A stretch of 64,000 nucleotides of DNA, from the NCBI GenBank assembly GCA_903833215.1, contig CAILEM010000129.1, positions 30,130-94,129 on the forward strand, written 5' to 3'. Source of the DNA: an uncultured Armatimonadota bacterium. GTDB taxonomy: Bacteria > Armatimonadota > Fimbriimonadia > Fimbriimonadales > Fimbriimonadaceae. Positions 7,962 through 17,780 of the stretch are shown piece by piece (position 1 is the first letter of the stretch; each line of letters starts with the position of its first letter). The notes beneath the pieces were generated by a model. The model was not told the origin of the DNA, made no database searches, and saw nothing but the letters and a program-made list of their open reading frames with translations. The position numbers were made by a program, and so were the translations under genes.

Positions 7962-10775
7962 TCACTGTTCACGCTTTCTCTTCGCTTCCAAAAGTCGGCT
8001 CGCTGCCGACCCACTTTCGGCTGGTGATTGAGGCTTTGGTTGGCTCGTGGGAGCCTGATCGGAAGCGGCGTGGATGACTTTGGCGGGCGCTTCACGGGGT
8101 GCATCCTGTTGGGCTCGTTGCTTGGCCTGTTGCAGACGTCCAACGACGACTTGCTGCGCCACCGGCTGGGTGCCACGTCTGCTGAGGAGTCTCGCCTTGG
8201 CTTTGGCAAAGATTTCGGCGAGTGGTAGAGCCAGACGACGCACTCCGATATCCAATGGAAGCATGAGCGCGGCAATGAGTAGAAGCAGTGGCCACAATTC
8301 TGAGATGGAGGCACCCGGCGTCGTGACAGCCCGAAGAGCCTCAAGCGGCTTCGAAATCGCGGCACCGGAGGTGATCTTGCTAAGGCGTGCCAACAGCGGT
8401 CGATTCGCGCGGTATGAGCTGTATTCGGGTGGATACGGAACCGAGAAGCCGGTCGACGATATTCGCTTGCCACCTGCCGAATCTGGCTCGGCAACCGAGA
8501 CGATATAGGTACCAATTTCGCCGGCCTCAAACGACCCGGAGTATGTTCCCGGTGCCTGCTGCTCCAGCACAACTTCACGGAAGGAACCGTTTGGCGTCGA
8601 CACGCGAATCGTGGCATCGTTGCTGGTCATGGGGTTTCCAAGGCGATCGAGAGCCTTCAACTCGATCTTGCCTGCCCCACCCTCTTGATGGACCTTTACT
8701 TGGTAGTTGTTCGAGGTTGCTCGGCGACTGATCGCTCGTGCTGCTTGGGACCAAAATGCACCGAATCCAGACCAGTTGGCCCACTTAACCGCCCATCGAG
8801 GTTGGGCATCCGACATGAACGCCAGTGAGGTGCCCAACCCGTACTGCCAAGTGGACAGCAAGGGATCATCCTTTCCAGTCCGCATACTTACCCGGCTCAA
8901 AGGACGGGTGTCGGCAAGACAATAGGCGAGTAAGGGGGGAACCCCAGAGTTCTCAATTCCCCGGAGAATCTCTTCGCCGAGGACCATCTTGGGAATGAAC
9001 GCACCTTCTTCAATTGCAGATCGCGCGATCAGCGCAGTGTCCTGAGTAGTGATCGCCGGCAATTTACTAGCCTTGTCGGCGAGATAGAACCTGCCTCCGC
9101 CGACGGCAGCAAGGTGCTTCAAGAACTGAACGTCCTTTCCGTCACCAATCGCAACCACCGTCGTCGTGATCTTGTTCATCCGCATACGGGCCGCGATCTC
9201 AAGGCTGCCCTCTTGGGTGTCAACGTCGTTGCCGTCCGCCATCAAGATGAAGTGGCGAACCTGCGTTTTTTCGGCATCGAGGACCTCTTCTCCCTTGAGC
9301 ATCGAGGGTTGGGCATAGATTCCTCCACCTCCCACATAGAGCTTCTCGATTTGGGAGATGATCGCCCCTTTGTTCGTCAGTTGCTGCATTGGGGCAACGA
9401 ATTCGATGCCGTCGGTGCTACCTGCCACCCCAACTCGATCCATTGGCGACATCATCTTGACAGTATCTTCGGCAGCCTTGGCAGCAAGTCGAATCTTCAT
9501 GACGCCGTCCTCTTCCATTCCCATCGACCCTGAGGCGTCAACCATGATAGCGATCGAGACGCTAGGGAAGGACTTGCGCTGTCGTATGTTGAGGTCGACA
9601 GGCAGTGCCTCGGCAATAGGTGTTGCGTAGTATCCGCCGGGGAGGAAGGAGTTTTCGCCTCCGATCATCGCCAAACCTATTCCGCTATCCCGCACTGCGC
9701 TTTGAAATAGCTTCATTTGCGCAGGCATAAAGCTGTCCGCATTGATATCGTTGAGAATCAGTCCGTCATAGATCTGAAGGTCTTCTGCACGTGAAGGGAT
9801 GGAATTGGGGCCGATGACATCGACTTGAAGTCCATTCTTCTTTAGGGCGTCGGCAAGCGCGCTCTTCGCCGGGTTTTGCTGGAGTACGAGCAGCCGAGGT
9901 TTGCCACGCACAGCAACGAATCCGAGCCCGATGTTGTTCCTAGGGTCCTGATCATGGTCGGCTCGAAGCGTTGCTCGATAGCGATGAAAGCCAGTGTCGG
10001 CAAGTTTTTCGGTTAGGACAACGGAGCTTCGACCTGAGATTAGTTTGACCGGAATTCGTTTGACTAGGATTCCATCACGATCTACATCCACGATGCCGCT
10101 TTGCTCCGTCGAGGCATCAATAAGAACACGGACATCGAAGGGTTGGTCTGCACGGATCTCAGACGGAAGTTCGACTCCCGCGACAGATGCTTCACCCGTA
10201 CGATCTTCCAAGCCTAAGGCAACATGGTCGATGGGTATGCCGTCGGAAGATGCAACTTGAGCGGCTTCCATGGCATCGCCGTTGGTCTCGTTCCCATCCG
10301 AAAGTAAAACGATTCGCCGGCCCTTGCCTTCGGGGAAGGTTGCGCTCGCCAAACGAACGGCACCTGCCAAATCGGATGCCGAGCCATCCACCTTAGACAA
10401 GATGCGCCCCATGTCCCTGCGTCCACCGGGAGCAGTGTCGATCACGGCATCCTTGCCGAAAGCGATGACCCCTGCCGAGTCGTCTTGACCCAAGCTATGG
10501 ATAGCATCCGCCACAAATTTCTCTGCCTTGGTTCGGTCTTTGTCGCTGATCGAATCCGAGCGATCAAGAAGGAACATGGTGCAAGTGCCTTTGTTGGGTC
10601 GTCGCGCTTCCGGTCCCGCTAGCGCAGCGATCAATGCCGACGCCAGTAGGAACCTAAGGACAAAGCTGAGTCGCTTTCTTGCCCGCGCCATGCCATGGAC
10701 CTGGCGGAAGCTAAGGATGAGCCCGGCAACGAGGGGCACCAAAAGCAATAGATAGAGCGGATTCGTGAACCTCAA
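7962..10775 (-). CDS. Membrane protein with two VWA domains flanking a glutamine-amidotransferase-like domain
   Basis: About 937 residues from TTG at 10775, which overlaps the upstream stop (TTGA) behind GAGGAAG; ATG at 10799 is an alternative. The start RFTNPLYLLLLVPLVAGLIL and a second helix anchor it in the membrane as in BatA/BatB proteins. A first VWA domain shows a MIDAS motif (LLDRSDSISD, then LLSDGNETNGD). A flavodoxin-like amidotransferase-type segment follows (RLLVLQQNP, LAMIGGENSFLPGGY). A second VWA begins IMVDASGSMGME with ADGNDVDTQ. Near the C-terminus lie a beta-sandwich and two hydrophobic segments. Metal-dependent VWA domains bind partner proteins, here probably MoxR/DUF58-type partners. 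It is the last gene of the nine-gene operon. Confidence 0.78.
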   Translation of the reverse strand: MRFTNPLYLLLLVPLVAGLILSFRQVHGMARARKRLSFVLRFLLASALIAALAGPEARRPNKGTCTMFLLDRSDSISDKDRTKAEKFVADAIHSLGQDDSAGVIAFGKDAVIDTAPGGRRDMGRILSKVDGSASDLAGAVRLASATFPEGKGRRIVLLSDGNETNGDAMEAAQVASSDGIPIDHVALGLEDRTGEASVAGVELPSEIRADQPFDVRVLIDASTEQSGIVDVDRDGILVKRIPVKLISGRSSVVLTEKLADTGFHRYRATLRADHDQDPRNNIGLGFVAVRGKPRLLVLQQNPAKSALADALKKNGLQVDVIGPNSIPSRAEDLQIYDGLILNDINADSFMPAQMKLFQSAVRDSGIGLAMIGGENSFLPGGYYATPIAEALPVDLNIRQRKSFPSVSIAIMVDASGSMGMEEDGVMKIRLAAKAAEDTVKMMSPMDRVGVAGSTDGIEFVAPMQQLTNKGAIISQIEKLYVGGGGIYAQPSMLKGEEVLDAEKTQVRHFILMADGNDVDTQEGSLEIAARMRMNKITTTVVAIGDGKDVQFLKHLAAVGGGRFYLADKASKLPAITTQDTALIARSAIEEGAFIPKMVLGEEILRGIENSGVPPLLAYCLADTRPLSRVSMRTGKDDPLLSTWQYGLGTSLAFMSDAQPRWAVKWANWSGFGAFWSQAARAISRRATSNNYQVKVHQEGGAGKIELKALDRLGNPMTSNDATIRVSTPNGSFREVVLEQQAPGTYSGSFEAGEIGTYIVSVAEPDSAGGKRISSTGFSVPYPPEYSSYRANRPLLARLSKITSGAAISKPLEALRAVTTPGASISELWPLLLLIAALMLPLDIGVRRLALPLAEIFAKAKARLLSRRGTQPVAQQVVVGRLQQAKQRAQQDAPREAPAKVIHAASDQAPTSQPKPQSPAESGSAASRLLEAKRKREQ

Positions 10776-12595
10776 CTCTTCCTCGCAAAGAGCCACCATT
10801 CGGCAGCGAGGACAAGCAGGCACAGCAGGATAAGCGGTCGCCAGAAATCGGCAAATCGTGACGGAGATTGGCTGGCTTTCACTTCGCCGCCGCCAAGATC
10901 GAGGTTCTTCTCGGGTCGGATTGTCGAGGCCCGATCACTTCGAAGGCTCGCATAGATCTTCTGGGTCTTTCCCTTCACATCAAGTAAATAGACCCCGACC
11001 CGTCGTGTTTCGCGAATCGTCAATGCCGATCCAGTGGGTTTGAGTACGGTAGTATCGCCGTCCGGACTCGTGAGCTTAGCCTCCTCGGTAATGGGGAGGC
11101 TAAAGGGTTGGCCAACCTTTACGGAGAGGGTCTGGCTGGACGACCCACCGGTCAGAAAATCGAGAGAGTTCGCAACAAAGATAGGGAATCCAACCTGAAG
11201 GGGAAAGTCCGAGTTCAACGGTTCGAAGGCCACGTAGACTTGCCGTTTGCCCTGATCCTGAGATGTTACGACCAGCGGCCCTGCAGAGGATTGCGCGACG
11301 ACTTCGCCAGAAGCTTTTGGGCGTACGACCTGCTGTTTGTCGACGAAGGTTGCCCCAATGTCCACGTTGTCAAGCAGGACCTTCTTCTCTGCGGACACAA
11401 ACTTTGGCTTGGCCGCGCTTCCGGATGCGGTGACGGGTGAGGACGTTCCGGCTGCACCAAAGCAGAGCACCCCGCGAGCCTTGACCGGTTGCTCAGGAAT
11501 ACCGTCGAAGACCACGATATCGTAAGCGCCGGTACCACGCCCTGCCATTTCGCTGGCGGGAACATCCGGCGATTTGTCGAGGGTGACTCTTGGATCAAGC
11601 GACAGGGCTCGCTCGAGGAATAGGTCGCCTTTCGTGACGAGGAGGACGTGGAGGGCTGAATTGGGATCCGCGATGGCGACCGCGTAGTTATCGCTTTTCA
11701 GAAAGTCAGGGGAATCCAGCTTGGCTTCAAATATACGAGCGCCCGCCGGAGCCGATATCGTCCGTCCCCACTGGGTGTTCGGCCCAATATTAGGTGTCTT
11801 GAGGGAGTCAATCACCTTGCCATCGGCATACAAACTCAGCGTTCCGCCAAATGGCTTGGACCCATGATTCTTGATCCCGCAGAAGAGCTGTCGTCCTTTT
11901 GGTGTCTCCGCGGCGCCGAGCGCGGAAACCGATAGATTGTCATCGGATGTGCCGATTGACCGGTAGACGACGGCTGCTTTGCCTCGAGAGAAGTTGGTAA
12001 TGTGCTCGAAATCACCATCCGAAAGTAGTACGATGCGTGCGCCATCTATGCCACCTACCAGTGCAGCGGCCAGCCGCATCGCATCGCCGACCGCGCCTTC
12101 GGCGTCCGATGGCTGTAACTGGTCGAGGGCCGCCGCTTCGCGGGCAGGATCGTTGCTCAAAGATGAGATGACGCGAGGTGTCGGCCCTGCTTCGATGATA
12201 GCGATTCGATCTGTGGCTTTCGCGCCGCGAATCCCTTCCAGTGCCAATCGCTTTGCCTCGGCAAACCGGGATGGCTGGACGTCCGTCGCGGACATACTGG
12301 CCGACGCGTCGATGACGAACACCGTCACTTCACCGGCCAACCCCTTCTGCTGCGTCTGGGGCTTCGCCAAGGCAATCACTGCAAGCAGCAAGGCAAGGAG
12401 CTGAAGGAAAAGCAGCCAAGTGGGACGGAGCTTCTGAAACAAGGCATTGGCGCGAATTTCCTCGACTCGTTCGGGCCAAAGGAAGGTTGCTGGCACCCGC
12501 ATGTCCCGCCGTTTCATCTTGAGGATGTACAACACCAAGATCAATCCAACCAGTGGTAGGAGAATCGAGAGCACACCGGGGTTTTGAAGCGTCAT
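10772..12595 (-). CDS. BatA-like membrane protein with VWA domain
   Basis: 607 residues from ATG at 12595, which overlaps the DUF58 stop (ATGA). It begins TLQNPGVLSILLPLVGLILV and has RVPATFLWPERVEEIR followed by a second helix, the standard BatA N-terminal pattern. The VWA domain carries an intact MIDAS (VFVIDASASMSATD) and a later LLSDGDFEH. The remainder is a beta-rich periplasmic-type region and a C-terminal membrane helix (PLILLCLLVLAAEWWLF). In aerotolerance-type operons such proteins work with MoxR ATPases and DUF58 proteins; the molecular job is unresolved. It is tightly coupled to its neighbours, with overlaps at both ends. Confidence 0.82.
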   Translation of the reverse strand: MTLQNPGVLSILLPLVGLILVLYILKMKRRDMRVPATFLWPERVEEIRANALFQKLRPTWLLFLQLLALLLAVIALAKPQTQQKGLAGEVTVFVIDASASMSATDVQPSRFAEAKRLALEGIRGAKATDRIAIIEAGPTPRVISSLSNDPAREAAALDQLQPSDAEGAVGDAMRLAAALVGGIDGARIVLLSDGDFEHITNFSRGKAAVVYRSIGTSDDNLSVSALGAAETPKGRQLFCGIKNHGSKPFGGTLSLYADGKVIDSLKTPNIGPNTQWGRTISAPAGARIFEAKLDSPDFLKSDNYAVAIADPNSALHVLLVTKGDLFLERALSLDPRVTLDKSPDVPASEMAGRGTGAYDIVVFDGIPEQPVKARGVLCFGAAGTSSPVTASGSAAKPKFVSAEKKVLLDNVDIGATFVDKQQVVRPKASGEVVAQSSAGPLVVTSQDQGKRQVYVAFEPLNSDFPLQVGFPIFVANSLDFLTGGSSSQTLSVKVGQPFSLPITEEAKLTSPDGDTTVLKPTGSALTIRETRRVGVYLLDVKGKTQKIYASLRSDRASTIRPEKNLDLGGGEVKASQSPSRFADFWRPLILLCLLVLAAEWWLFARKS

Positions 12596-13473
12596 TTGAC
12601 CCAACCCTCACGCTTGAGCACGTGTTGTAGCACTTCATCGATTGCCTGATCCGGGCGCACAAGCGCATAACGGCCGCCAATGCGACGAACCACGTCGACG
12701 ATGGACTGGTTGTGCTCCTGGAGCCGGCGTCGGTATTCCTTGAGAACGTAGCTGTTAGCGGTAACTTCGGTCGCACGACCGGTCTCGGCATCCAGGAGGC
12801 GGAGGTCGCCCTCGATATCCGGGTCAATTTCAACATCGCTCAAGATCTGGAGAAAAAGCACTTCATGACCACGACCTCCGAGAATTCGGAGAGCCGACGC
12901 AATATCGGGGTCGAGCCCGTCGCTGACGATCAACACAACCCCAGCCCGGGCACTTTGGGCAGCGAATGCCCTCAGCGAGGCGGTAAGTCCAACACTTGAA
13001 GACTCCAAGTCGCGTGATTGAGTAACCCAGGCGACGACTCGGGGATAGTTCGCTCGACCGCGCATGGTGATAGGATTTGCTTCCTTTCGACCAAGAATCC
13101 TGGGAACGACGGCATCTCCACCGTTCAGAGCAACATACGCCATGGCGCAGCAAAACTTGGATGCCGCACTGTACTTGGTAGGTTCGCCAAAACCCATGCT
13201 GGCCGACGAATCCAACAGCACATACAGGGCGAGATCTTCCTCGTCTCGATAGGTTCGCATCACTGGCGCATCGAGACGGGCCAAGACGTTCCAATCTAGA
13301 TGGCGAAGGTCATCCCCCTCGGCGTACTCCCGGTAGTCGTCAAACTCGATGCTGACGCCTTTCTTTTTCGTCAGCCGTTCGCCACGAACCTTTCCGCCGA
13401 AAGACTTTCGGGGATTCAGGCGCAAGCCATCGAGAAGTCGAAACTCTCGAGGTTCGAGAAGCATCACGCTCAT
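12592..13473 (-). CDS. DUF58 domain protein
   Basis: A 293-residue DUF58 protein. The diagnostic segment GVSIEFDDYREYAEGDDLR, then HLDWNVLARLD, is followed by a VWA-like core with a MIDAS-type motif (YVLLDSSASMGFGEP). VVLIVSDGLDP supplies the later acidic strand. No membrane helix is evident, so it is cytoplasmic. DUF58 proteins are nearly always encoded next to MoxR ATPases and BatA/BatB proteins and are thought to be MoxR clients or adaptors. MoxR ends 2 bases before its start, and its stop overlaps the next gene by 4 bases. AAGG lies 7 bases before the ATG. Confidence 0.88.
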   Translation of the reverse strand: MSVMLLEPREFRLLDGLRLNPRKSFGGKVRGERLTKKKGVSIEFDDYREYAEGDDLRHLDWNVLARLDAPVMRTYRDEEDLALYVLLDSSASMGFGEPTKYSAASKFCCAMAYVALNGGDAVVPRILGRKEANPITMRGRANYPRVVAWVTQSRDLESSSVGLTASLRAFAAQSARAGVVLIVSDGLDPDIASALRILGGRGHEVLFLQILSDVEIDPDIEGDLRLLDAETGRATEVTANSYVLKEYRRRLQEHNQSIVDVVRRIGGRYALVRPDQAIDEVLQHVLKREGWVK

Positions 13474-13475
13474 GC

Positions 13476-14468
13476 TCAGACCTTGATAGGATCCCGGTCC
13501 TTGGTATCGACAAACCCAATGATTTCGTCAAGCACCTTGTCTGCCGTCATACCGTCGGCTTCGGCTTCAAAGTTGAGCAGAATGCGATGCCGAAGCACAG
13601 GTTTGAGTGCCCGCTTGAGGTCTTCTTTCGACACGTTGAACCGTCCAGCGAGCAGGGCGTGAACCTTGCCCGCAGTAATCAGCGACTGGGCACCACGGGG
13701 AGATGAGCCATAGCGACAATAGCGTTGAGCCGTCGGAGACGAACCCTCGCCTTCTGGGTGGGTGGCGACGATCATCGACAAACCATAGTCAAGGACGGGG
13801 TGAGCAATAGGGACTTCTCTGACGATGGCGCGCATGCGAATGACGTCTTCGCGCGAGGCAACCGTCTCAAGGTCCTGTTCGACTGTTCCTGTTGTGCGGG
13901 CTACCACTTCGGCAAGCTCTGCTTTAGATGGATAGGGAACGATTAGCTTGTAGAAGAAGCGGTCGAGTTGTGCCTCAGGTAGTGGGTAGGTGCCTTCCTG
14001 CTCAATCGGATTTTGGGTGGCCATCACCAGGAATGGCTCATCAAGCGGATGTCGCTTTCCGCCGACGGTGACCGACCGCTCTTGCATCGCCTCTAGCATC
14101 GCCGATTGGGTTTTGGGTGTTGCACGGTTGATCTCATCGGCGAGCACGATGTTTGCGAAGATGGGGCCTCGTCGAAACTCCGACAAACGGCCTTCGCCGA
14201 GAACGTTGGTGCCCGTCACGTCGGCTGGCATCATGTCCGGCGTGAACTGGATACGGCTGAACTGAAGCGAAAGAGCTTTGGAAAGCGATCGAACGAGCAA
14301 GGTTTTTCCGAGGCCAGGCATGCCTTCGAGGAGCACGTTTCCGCTTGCGGCCAAGCCGACGAGTACTCCTTCCACGATGTCGTGTTGACCGACGATAGTC
14401 TTTTGGACTTCCGAGCGAACACGCTCAAAAGTCTCACAGAACCAAGTTGCATCCGGTTGTTCAGGCAT
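13476..14468 (-). CDS. MoxR family AAA+ ATPase
   Basis: A 330-residue chaperone-like AAA+ ATPase. Walker A is GMPGLGKTLL near residue 45 and Walker B is IVLADEINRATPKTQSAMLEAM. Sensor and arginine-finger regions are present (FLVMATQNPIEQEGTYPLPEAQLDRF), all standard MoxR signatures, and the C-terminal lid reads TAQRYCRYGSSPRGAQSL. MoxR proteins remodel or insert cofactors into VWA-containing partners using ATP. It sits between the coiled-coil membrane protein (5 base gap) and DUF58 (2 base gap), so it probably acts on the VWA proteins of the same operon. All catalytic residues appear intact. Confidence 0.93.
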   Translation of the reverse strand: MPEQPDATWFCETFERVRSEVQKTIVGQHDIVEGVLVGLAASGNVLLEGMPGLGKTLLVRSLSKALSLQFSRIQFTPDMMPADVTGTNVLGEGRLSEFRRGPIFANIVLADEINRATPKTQSAMLEAMQERSVTVGGKRHPLDEPFLVMATQNPIEQEGTYPLPEAQLDRFFYKLIVPYPSKAELAEVVARTTGTVEQDLETVASREDVIRMRAIVREVPIAHPVLDYGLSMIVATHPEGEGSSPTAQRYCRYGSSPRGAQSLITAGKVHALLAGRFNVSKEDLKRALKPVLRHRILLNFEAEADGMTADKVLDEIIGFVDTKDRDPIKV

Positions 14469-14473
14469 GATTT

Positions 14474-16180
14474 TTAGTGTCGATTCGCGCCGGTTAGGCT
14501 GTCGAAATACTCTTTGACTCGTTTTTGGTGTTCTTTCGGAATCTGCTGCCGATTGAGGGCGGACTCCGCCTTCTTCTGATAACTGGGAAGCACTTCCTTG
14601 TAAGGAACTGAGCTGCGGTTCCCGACGAGACTCGGCGCCTTGATTTCAACGTAAGGCATGGGACCTGAAGCTGGGCGCTGCTCGCCTGAGATCACGTCCG
14701 TTGTGGTGGTGCCTCGACTTGCTTCGGGTTTGTCGAGTTTATGAATTTGGCCATTATCGCCGTGCCAAATGTCTTCCGTAGGTGAGCCAGGGCCCGCCGG
14801 GGCAGGCATGAGACCTGGCAGCCCATTGATTCCGAGACCTGCGCCATTACACCTTCCTAAACGCTTGGCCCTCTTCATTGCTTCGAGGAGGGCTTCAAGG
14901 TACTCCTTCATCGCTTTAGGATCTTTGAGTTGGGCAGCAAGCTTCTCAAGCTGTTCCTTGAGTCGCTTTCGTTCCTCGTCTGTGAGCTTCGGGTGTCCCG
15001 ATTTCGAAGCTTCCTTTGCGTCTTGGGCGAGCTTTTTCTCAATCTCCATCAACTCTTTGAAAAGCGGGTCCTGCATCATCTTTTGAAACACAGCTTTCGC
15101 CTCTTTCGAAAGGTCCAGAGCTTTTTGGAGGTCTGAATTCTGTTTGATGAGCTTGTTCAGTTCGGCGATCTGCTTTTCTAGTTCCTTCTTCTTCGCCTCA
15201 AGCTCGCTTCGTTCTTTTGCAGAGAGGTTGGGATTGGAAAGCTTCTTGTTGATCTCATCAAGCTGTCGCTGTAGGGACTGAAGCTGACTGTCGAGATTCT
15301 TTCTTTCCTGCTTGGCTCGGTCCATCATTTCTTGGCGTTGCCCATCCGACATCTGCGCCATTTGTGGACTCATGTTTTCGAGACCGGCCTTTTCCAACTC
15401 ACCTTTCATGAGTTGGTCCCGCGCCGTCTCCGCTTGAGCCATGCTTTGCTCGGAACTCTTTGCCGCCTCCTTCATAAGTTCGTCTGCTTTCTGTGCAAGC
15501 TCGTTTGACTTCTGAAGCGCTTCTTCTTTATTGAGATGGGCTTTCTCAAGATCACGGTCGAACCGGCGCATTTCGTCGGCGAGCTTCTTTTCGGCAGCAC
15601 TCATTTCTTGCTGAGCATCGGGCGTTTCGAAGTTTTCCTTGGTAACACGCTTGATGTTCTCTGCTTGCCTCTTGAGTTCAGCACGGTCTTTTTTCGCTTC
15701 CTCACTGAGCGCTACGGGAGTGTTTCCGAGCACGAAGATTGCGGCAGCGAGTGCACCGAAGCCGAGTGCTCCCGCATGCCAGCGGCTGAGACGGATTGGA
15801 TAAATTCGCTTGGGAAGAATGGATGCAAGTTGCTCCTGGGCATCTAGCCGGAGTGCGCTGTCAAAGGACTCAGCGGAAGCGCTTCGTTCATTGGCAGTCG
15901 TTAAGCGGTCGTTCAGGCCGGCTCGGCGATCAATACTCTCGGCGAGCTGTTCAGCAGGAATTTTTCTGACCAGCCCAATCAGCCCACCAACGATCGCTGC
16001 GGCTGCCGTCAGCATGACCATCCACGCCCATTCGGTGTAAACCACCGATCGCCAGTCGAGCACCGACCAAACGCTAGAAATGACGGCACCCAAAAAGGCA
16101 CCCACTGCTAATCCACGCCACGCGCGAACGAGCCTCACTCGTTTTTCGAAGCTCTTAAGCTGCTTGGTAAGGTCGCTCAT
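14474..16180 (-). CDS. Membrane-anchored coiled-coil protein (DUF4175-like N-terminus)
   Basis: 568 residues from ATG at 16180, with GAGGA 6 bases upstream; the adjacent ATG at 16183 is possible. Two N-terminal helices (about 22-45 and 53-75) and a third near 143-160 anchor it. A long, highly charged coiled coil rich in Glu, Lys, Gln and Ala follows (about 165-440). The C-terminal 100 residues are Pro/Gly-rich and end in SVPYKEVLPSYQKKAESALN, a conserved-looking tail. A hydrophobic anchor plus long coiled coil resembles DUF4175-type proteins, but I cannot confirm the family. Its start lies inside the end of the permease gene (26 base overlap), and MoxR follows 5 bases later. A scaffold or periplasmic spacer role is a guess. 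Confidence 0.65.
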   Translation of the reverse strand: MSDLTKQLKSFEKRVRLVRAWRGLAVGAFLGAVISSVWSVLDWRSVVYTEWAWMVMLTAAAAIVGGLIGLVRKIPAEQLAESIDRRAGLNDRLTTANERSASAESFDSALRLDAQEQLASILPKRIYPIRLSRWHAGALGFGALAAAIFVLGNTPVALSEEAKKDRAELKRQAENIKRVTKENFETPDAQQEMSAAEKKLADEMRRFDRDLEKAHLNKEEALQKSNELAQKADELMKEAAKSSEQSMAQAETARDQLMKGELEKAGLENMSPQMAQMSDGQRQEMMDRAKQERKNLDSQLQSLQRQLDEINKKLSNPNLSAKERSELEAKKKELEKQIAELNKLIKQNSDLQKALDLSKEAKAVFQKMMQDPLFKELMEIEKKLAQDAKEASKSGHPKLTDEERKRLKEQLEKLAAQLKDPKAMKEYLEALLEAMKRAKRLGRCNGAGLGINGLPGLMPAPAGPGSPTEDIWHGDNGQIHKLDKPEASRGTTTTDVISGEQRPASGPMPYVEIKAPSLVGNRSSVPYKEVLPSYQKKAESALNRQQIPKEHQKRVKEYFDSLTGANRH

Positions 16181-17780
16181 CATAGTTCCTCATCGATTTC
16201 AACTTTGTACGAGTTCTCGATTCCCCGATCGCAGTGATCACGACAGCAAGGCCGAAAAGAATCGCGCTGAACAAGATTGCCTTCGGAATAGGCTCAGCCC
16301 TCCGTCCCGTAATAGGCTCCAGGATGTAAAGATCCCACAGACTCATCTTGTTAATATCGAGATCGATGCCCGCGACCGCTAATAGGAATGGATAGGGCAT
16401 CACAACCAGAAACATAAACCCGGAGAATACGAGTACTCGGCTCGTCTTCAGGTTGTTCACCAGCGATGAGACCAAGCGTGCCAGCGACCAGAAGAAGAAC
16501 CAGAGGGTGAACGAGTAGATCGCAAAGATCCAAAAGTCAAAGCTCACTCCAATTCTCATGTGATACCAACCGCCGAATGCAAAGCCTCCGAAGAGGCACA
16601 GCAACATCGACAAGAGAAATGGAAACCCTCCAGCAGGAGTGCCATCCAGTAAGTGACGGATAGAGAAGACTCCATTTGGCATATAGCGCCGCTCTCGATC
16701 AAATCCGAAGCAGCCAACAAACGGCATAAAGAGGAAGATTGGCATCGCAACCCAACTCACCATGATTCCGCAAATAGCAGACCCAGTCACTGAGCCAATT
16801 CCTGATGAGCTAAAGGAAGTCGGGGCAATGTGGCAAAGGTATTCCCAGGCCATCCAACCGGCTATCCCCGATAGAGTTGCAGTGTAGAGCAAAGCGTGAA
16901 TCCGCAATCCGACGACTTCTTTCCCACCACTTGGGCTGAGCAACGCTCCCGCGCCGAGCAGACAAATCTTTACGATCAGCAGCGAAACAACCGCCATGAT
17001 CAGCCAGTTCGGAACTTGATGACCGCCCAGAGTCATGTAAGTTCGAGCTGCCTCACCTACCGTCCATGGACTAAGGGCGACGAAACATGGAGCCTCACTT
17101 CCGGCTCCACCCCCACGACCATATCGAAGCGTCGCAAGGGCGGTTGACGAGGCAGCGTATGCGCCAATGTTGTAAAGCAGGGAAGCGGCATAGCTCCAGA
17201 TGATCGCTCCGACTGGCTTGGGTGACACCGCGGACATCAAAAGAGCAAACGCAGTCAGGATCAGGCCCTGAAGCGAAAGCAGGATGTAGGCAACCAGAAC
17301 GTCGGCCCAAGATGCTCCACCAAGGACCACCGAAGCTGCTGTCACGGGTAAAGACAGCACGAGCAGCATCCATGTGTAACGGAAACTGCTGATCATCTTC
17401 CCGACCAGGTAGTACTTCGGCGTTACCGGTGCTGAGAACACAAGGTCAATGGATTGCCTTTGGCGTTCCGCCACGATGGACGTCGCGGTGAGGCCGGGGG
17501 CGACAATGCAAACCGTGAGCCCCAGCAACCCCATCGTCGTTTCGTAGAACTGCTTGAGGTGTGACTGAGCATCGACGATCGTAACGCCTGACATGCCGGA
17601 CATGCCCGACGTGGAGGAGTAAACGATCAAGGCGACCCCAATCAGCACGAAGAGATACAACCCGAACAATAAAACGGAGCGATTGCCGCGCAGTTGAACT
17701 CTGAAGTCGCGCATGGCGGTAGCGTTCCCGATGTAAACATCGCGATTTGCCACCATCCACGCCCCAATGGCTGAGGCCAT
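16155..17780 (-). CDS. ABC-2 type transporter permease
   Basis: A 541-residue polytopic membrane protein. It has the classic ABC-2 layout: a first helix (VLLFGLYLFVLIGVALIVY), an extracytoplasmic loop, then CIVAPGLTATSIVAERQRQSIDLVFSAPVTP spread along the cytoplasmic entry, the motif common to GldF/NosY-type permeases. About ten further helices follow. Its ATG overlaps the ATPase stop by one base (TGATG), with AGGAG about 10 bases upstream. With the ATPase and the second permease it should form one ABC exporter or a mechanochemical complex; the substrate is unknown. The GldF-like fold plus MoxR/VWA neighbours recalls gliding and envelope-machinery operons. Confidence 0.8.
   Translation of the reverse strand: MASAIGAWMVANRDVYIGNATAMRDFRVQLRGNRSVLLFGLYLFVLIGVALIVYSSTSGMSGMSGVTIVDAQSHLKQFYETTMGLLGLTVCIVAPGLTATSIVAERQRQSIDLVFSAPVTPKYYLVGKMISSFRYTWMLLVLSLPVTAASVVLGGASWADVLVAYILLSLQGLILTAFALLMSAVSPKPVGAIIWSYAASLLYNIGAYAASSTALATLRYGRGGGAGSEAPCFVALSPWTVGEAARTYMTLGGHQVPNWLIMAVVSLLIVKICLLGAGALLSPSGGKEVVGLRIHALLYTATLSGIAGWMAWEYLCHIAPTSFSSSGIGSVTGSAICGIMVSWVAMPIFLFMPFVGCFGFDRERRYMPNGVFSIRHLLDGTPAGGFPFLLSMLLCLFGGFAFGGWYHMRIGVSFDFWIFAIYSFTLWFFFWSLARLVSSLVNNLKTSRVLVFSGFMFLVVMPYPFLLAVAGIDLDINKMSLWDLYILEPITGRRAEPIPKAILFSAILFGLAVVITAIGESRTRTKLKSMRNYDERPYQAA

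Noticed and set aside
7934..8617. Minus-strand frame of 227 codons in another phase inside the VWA gene
   Set aside because: Arg/Ser-rich shadow of the real gene.
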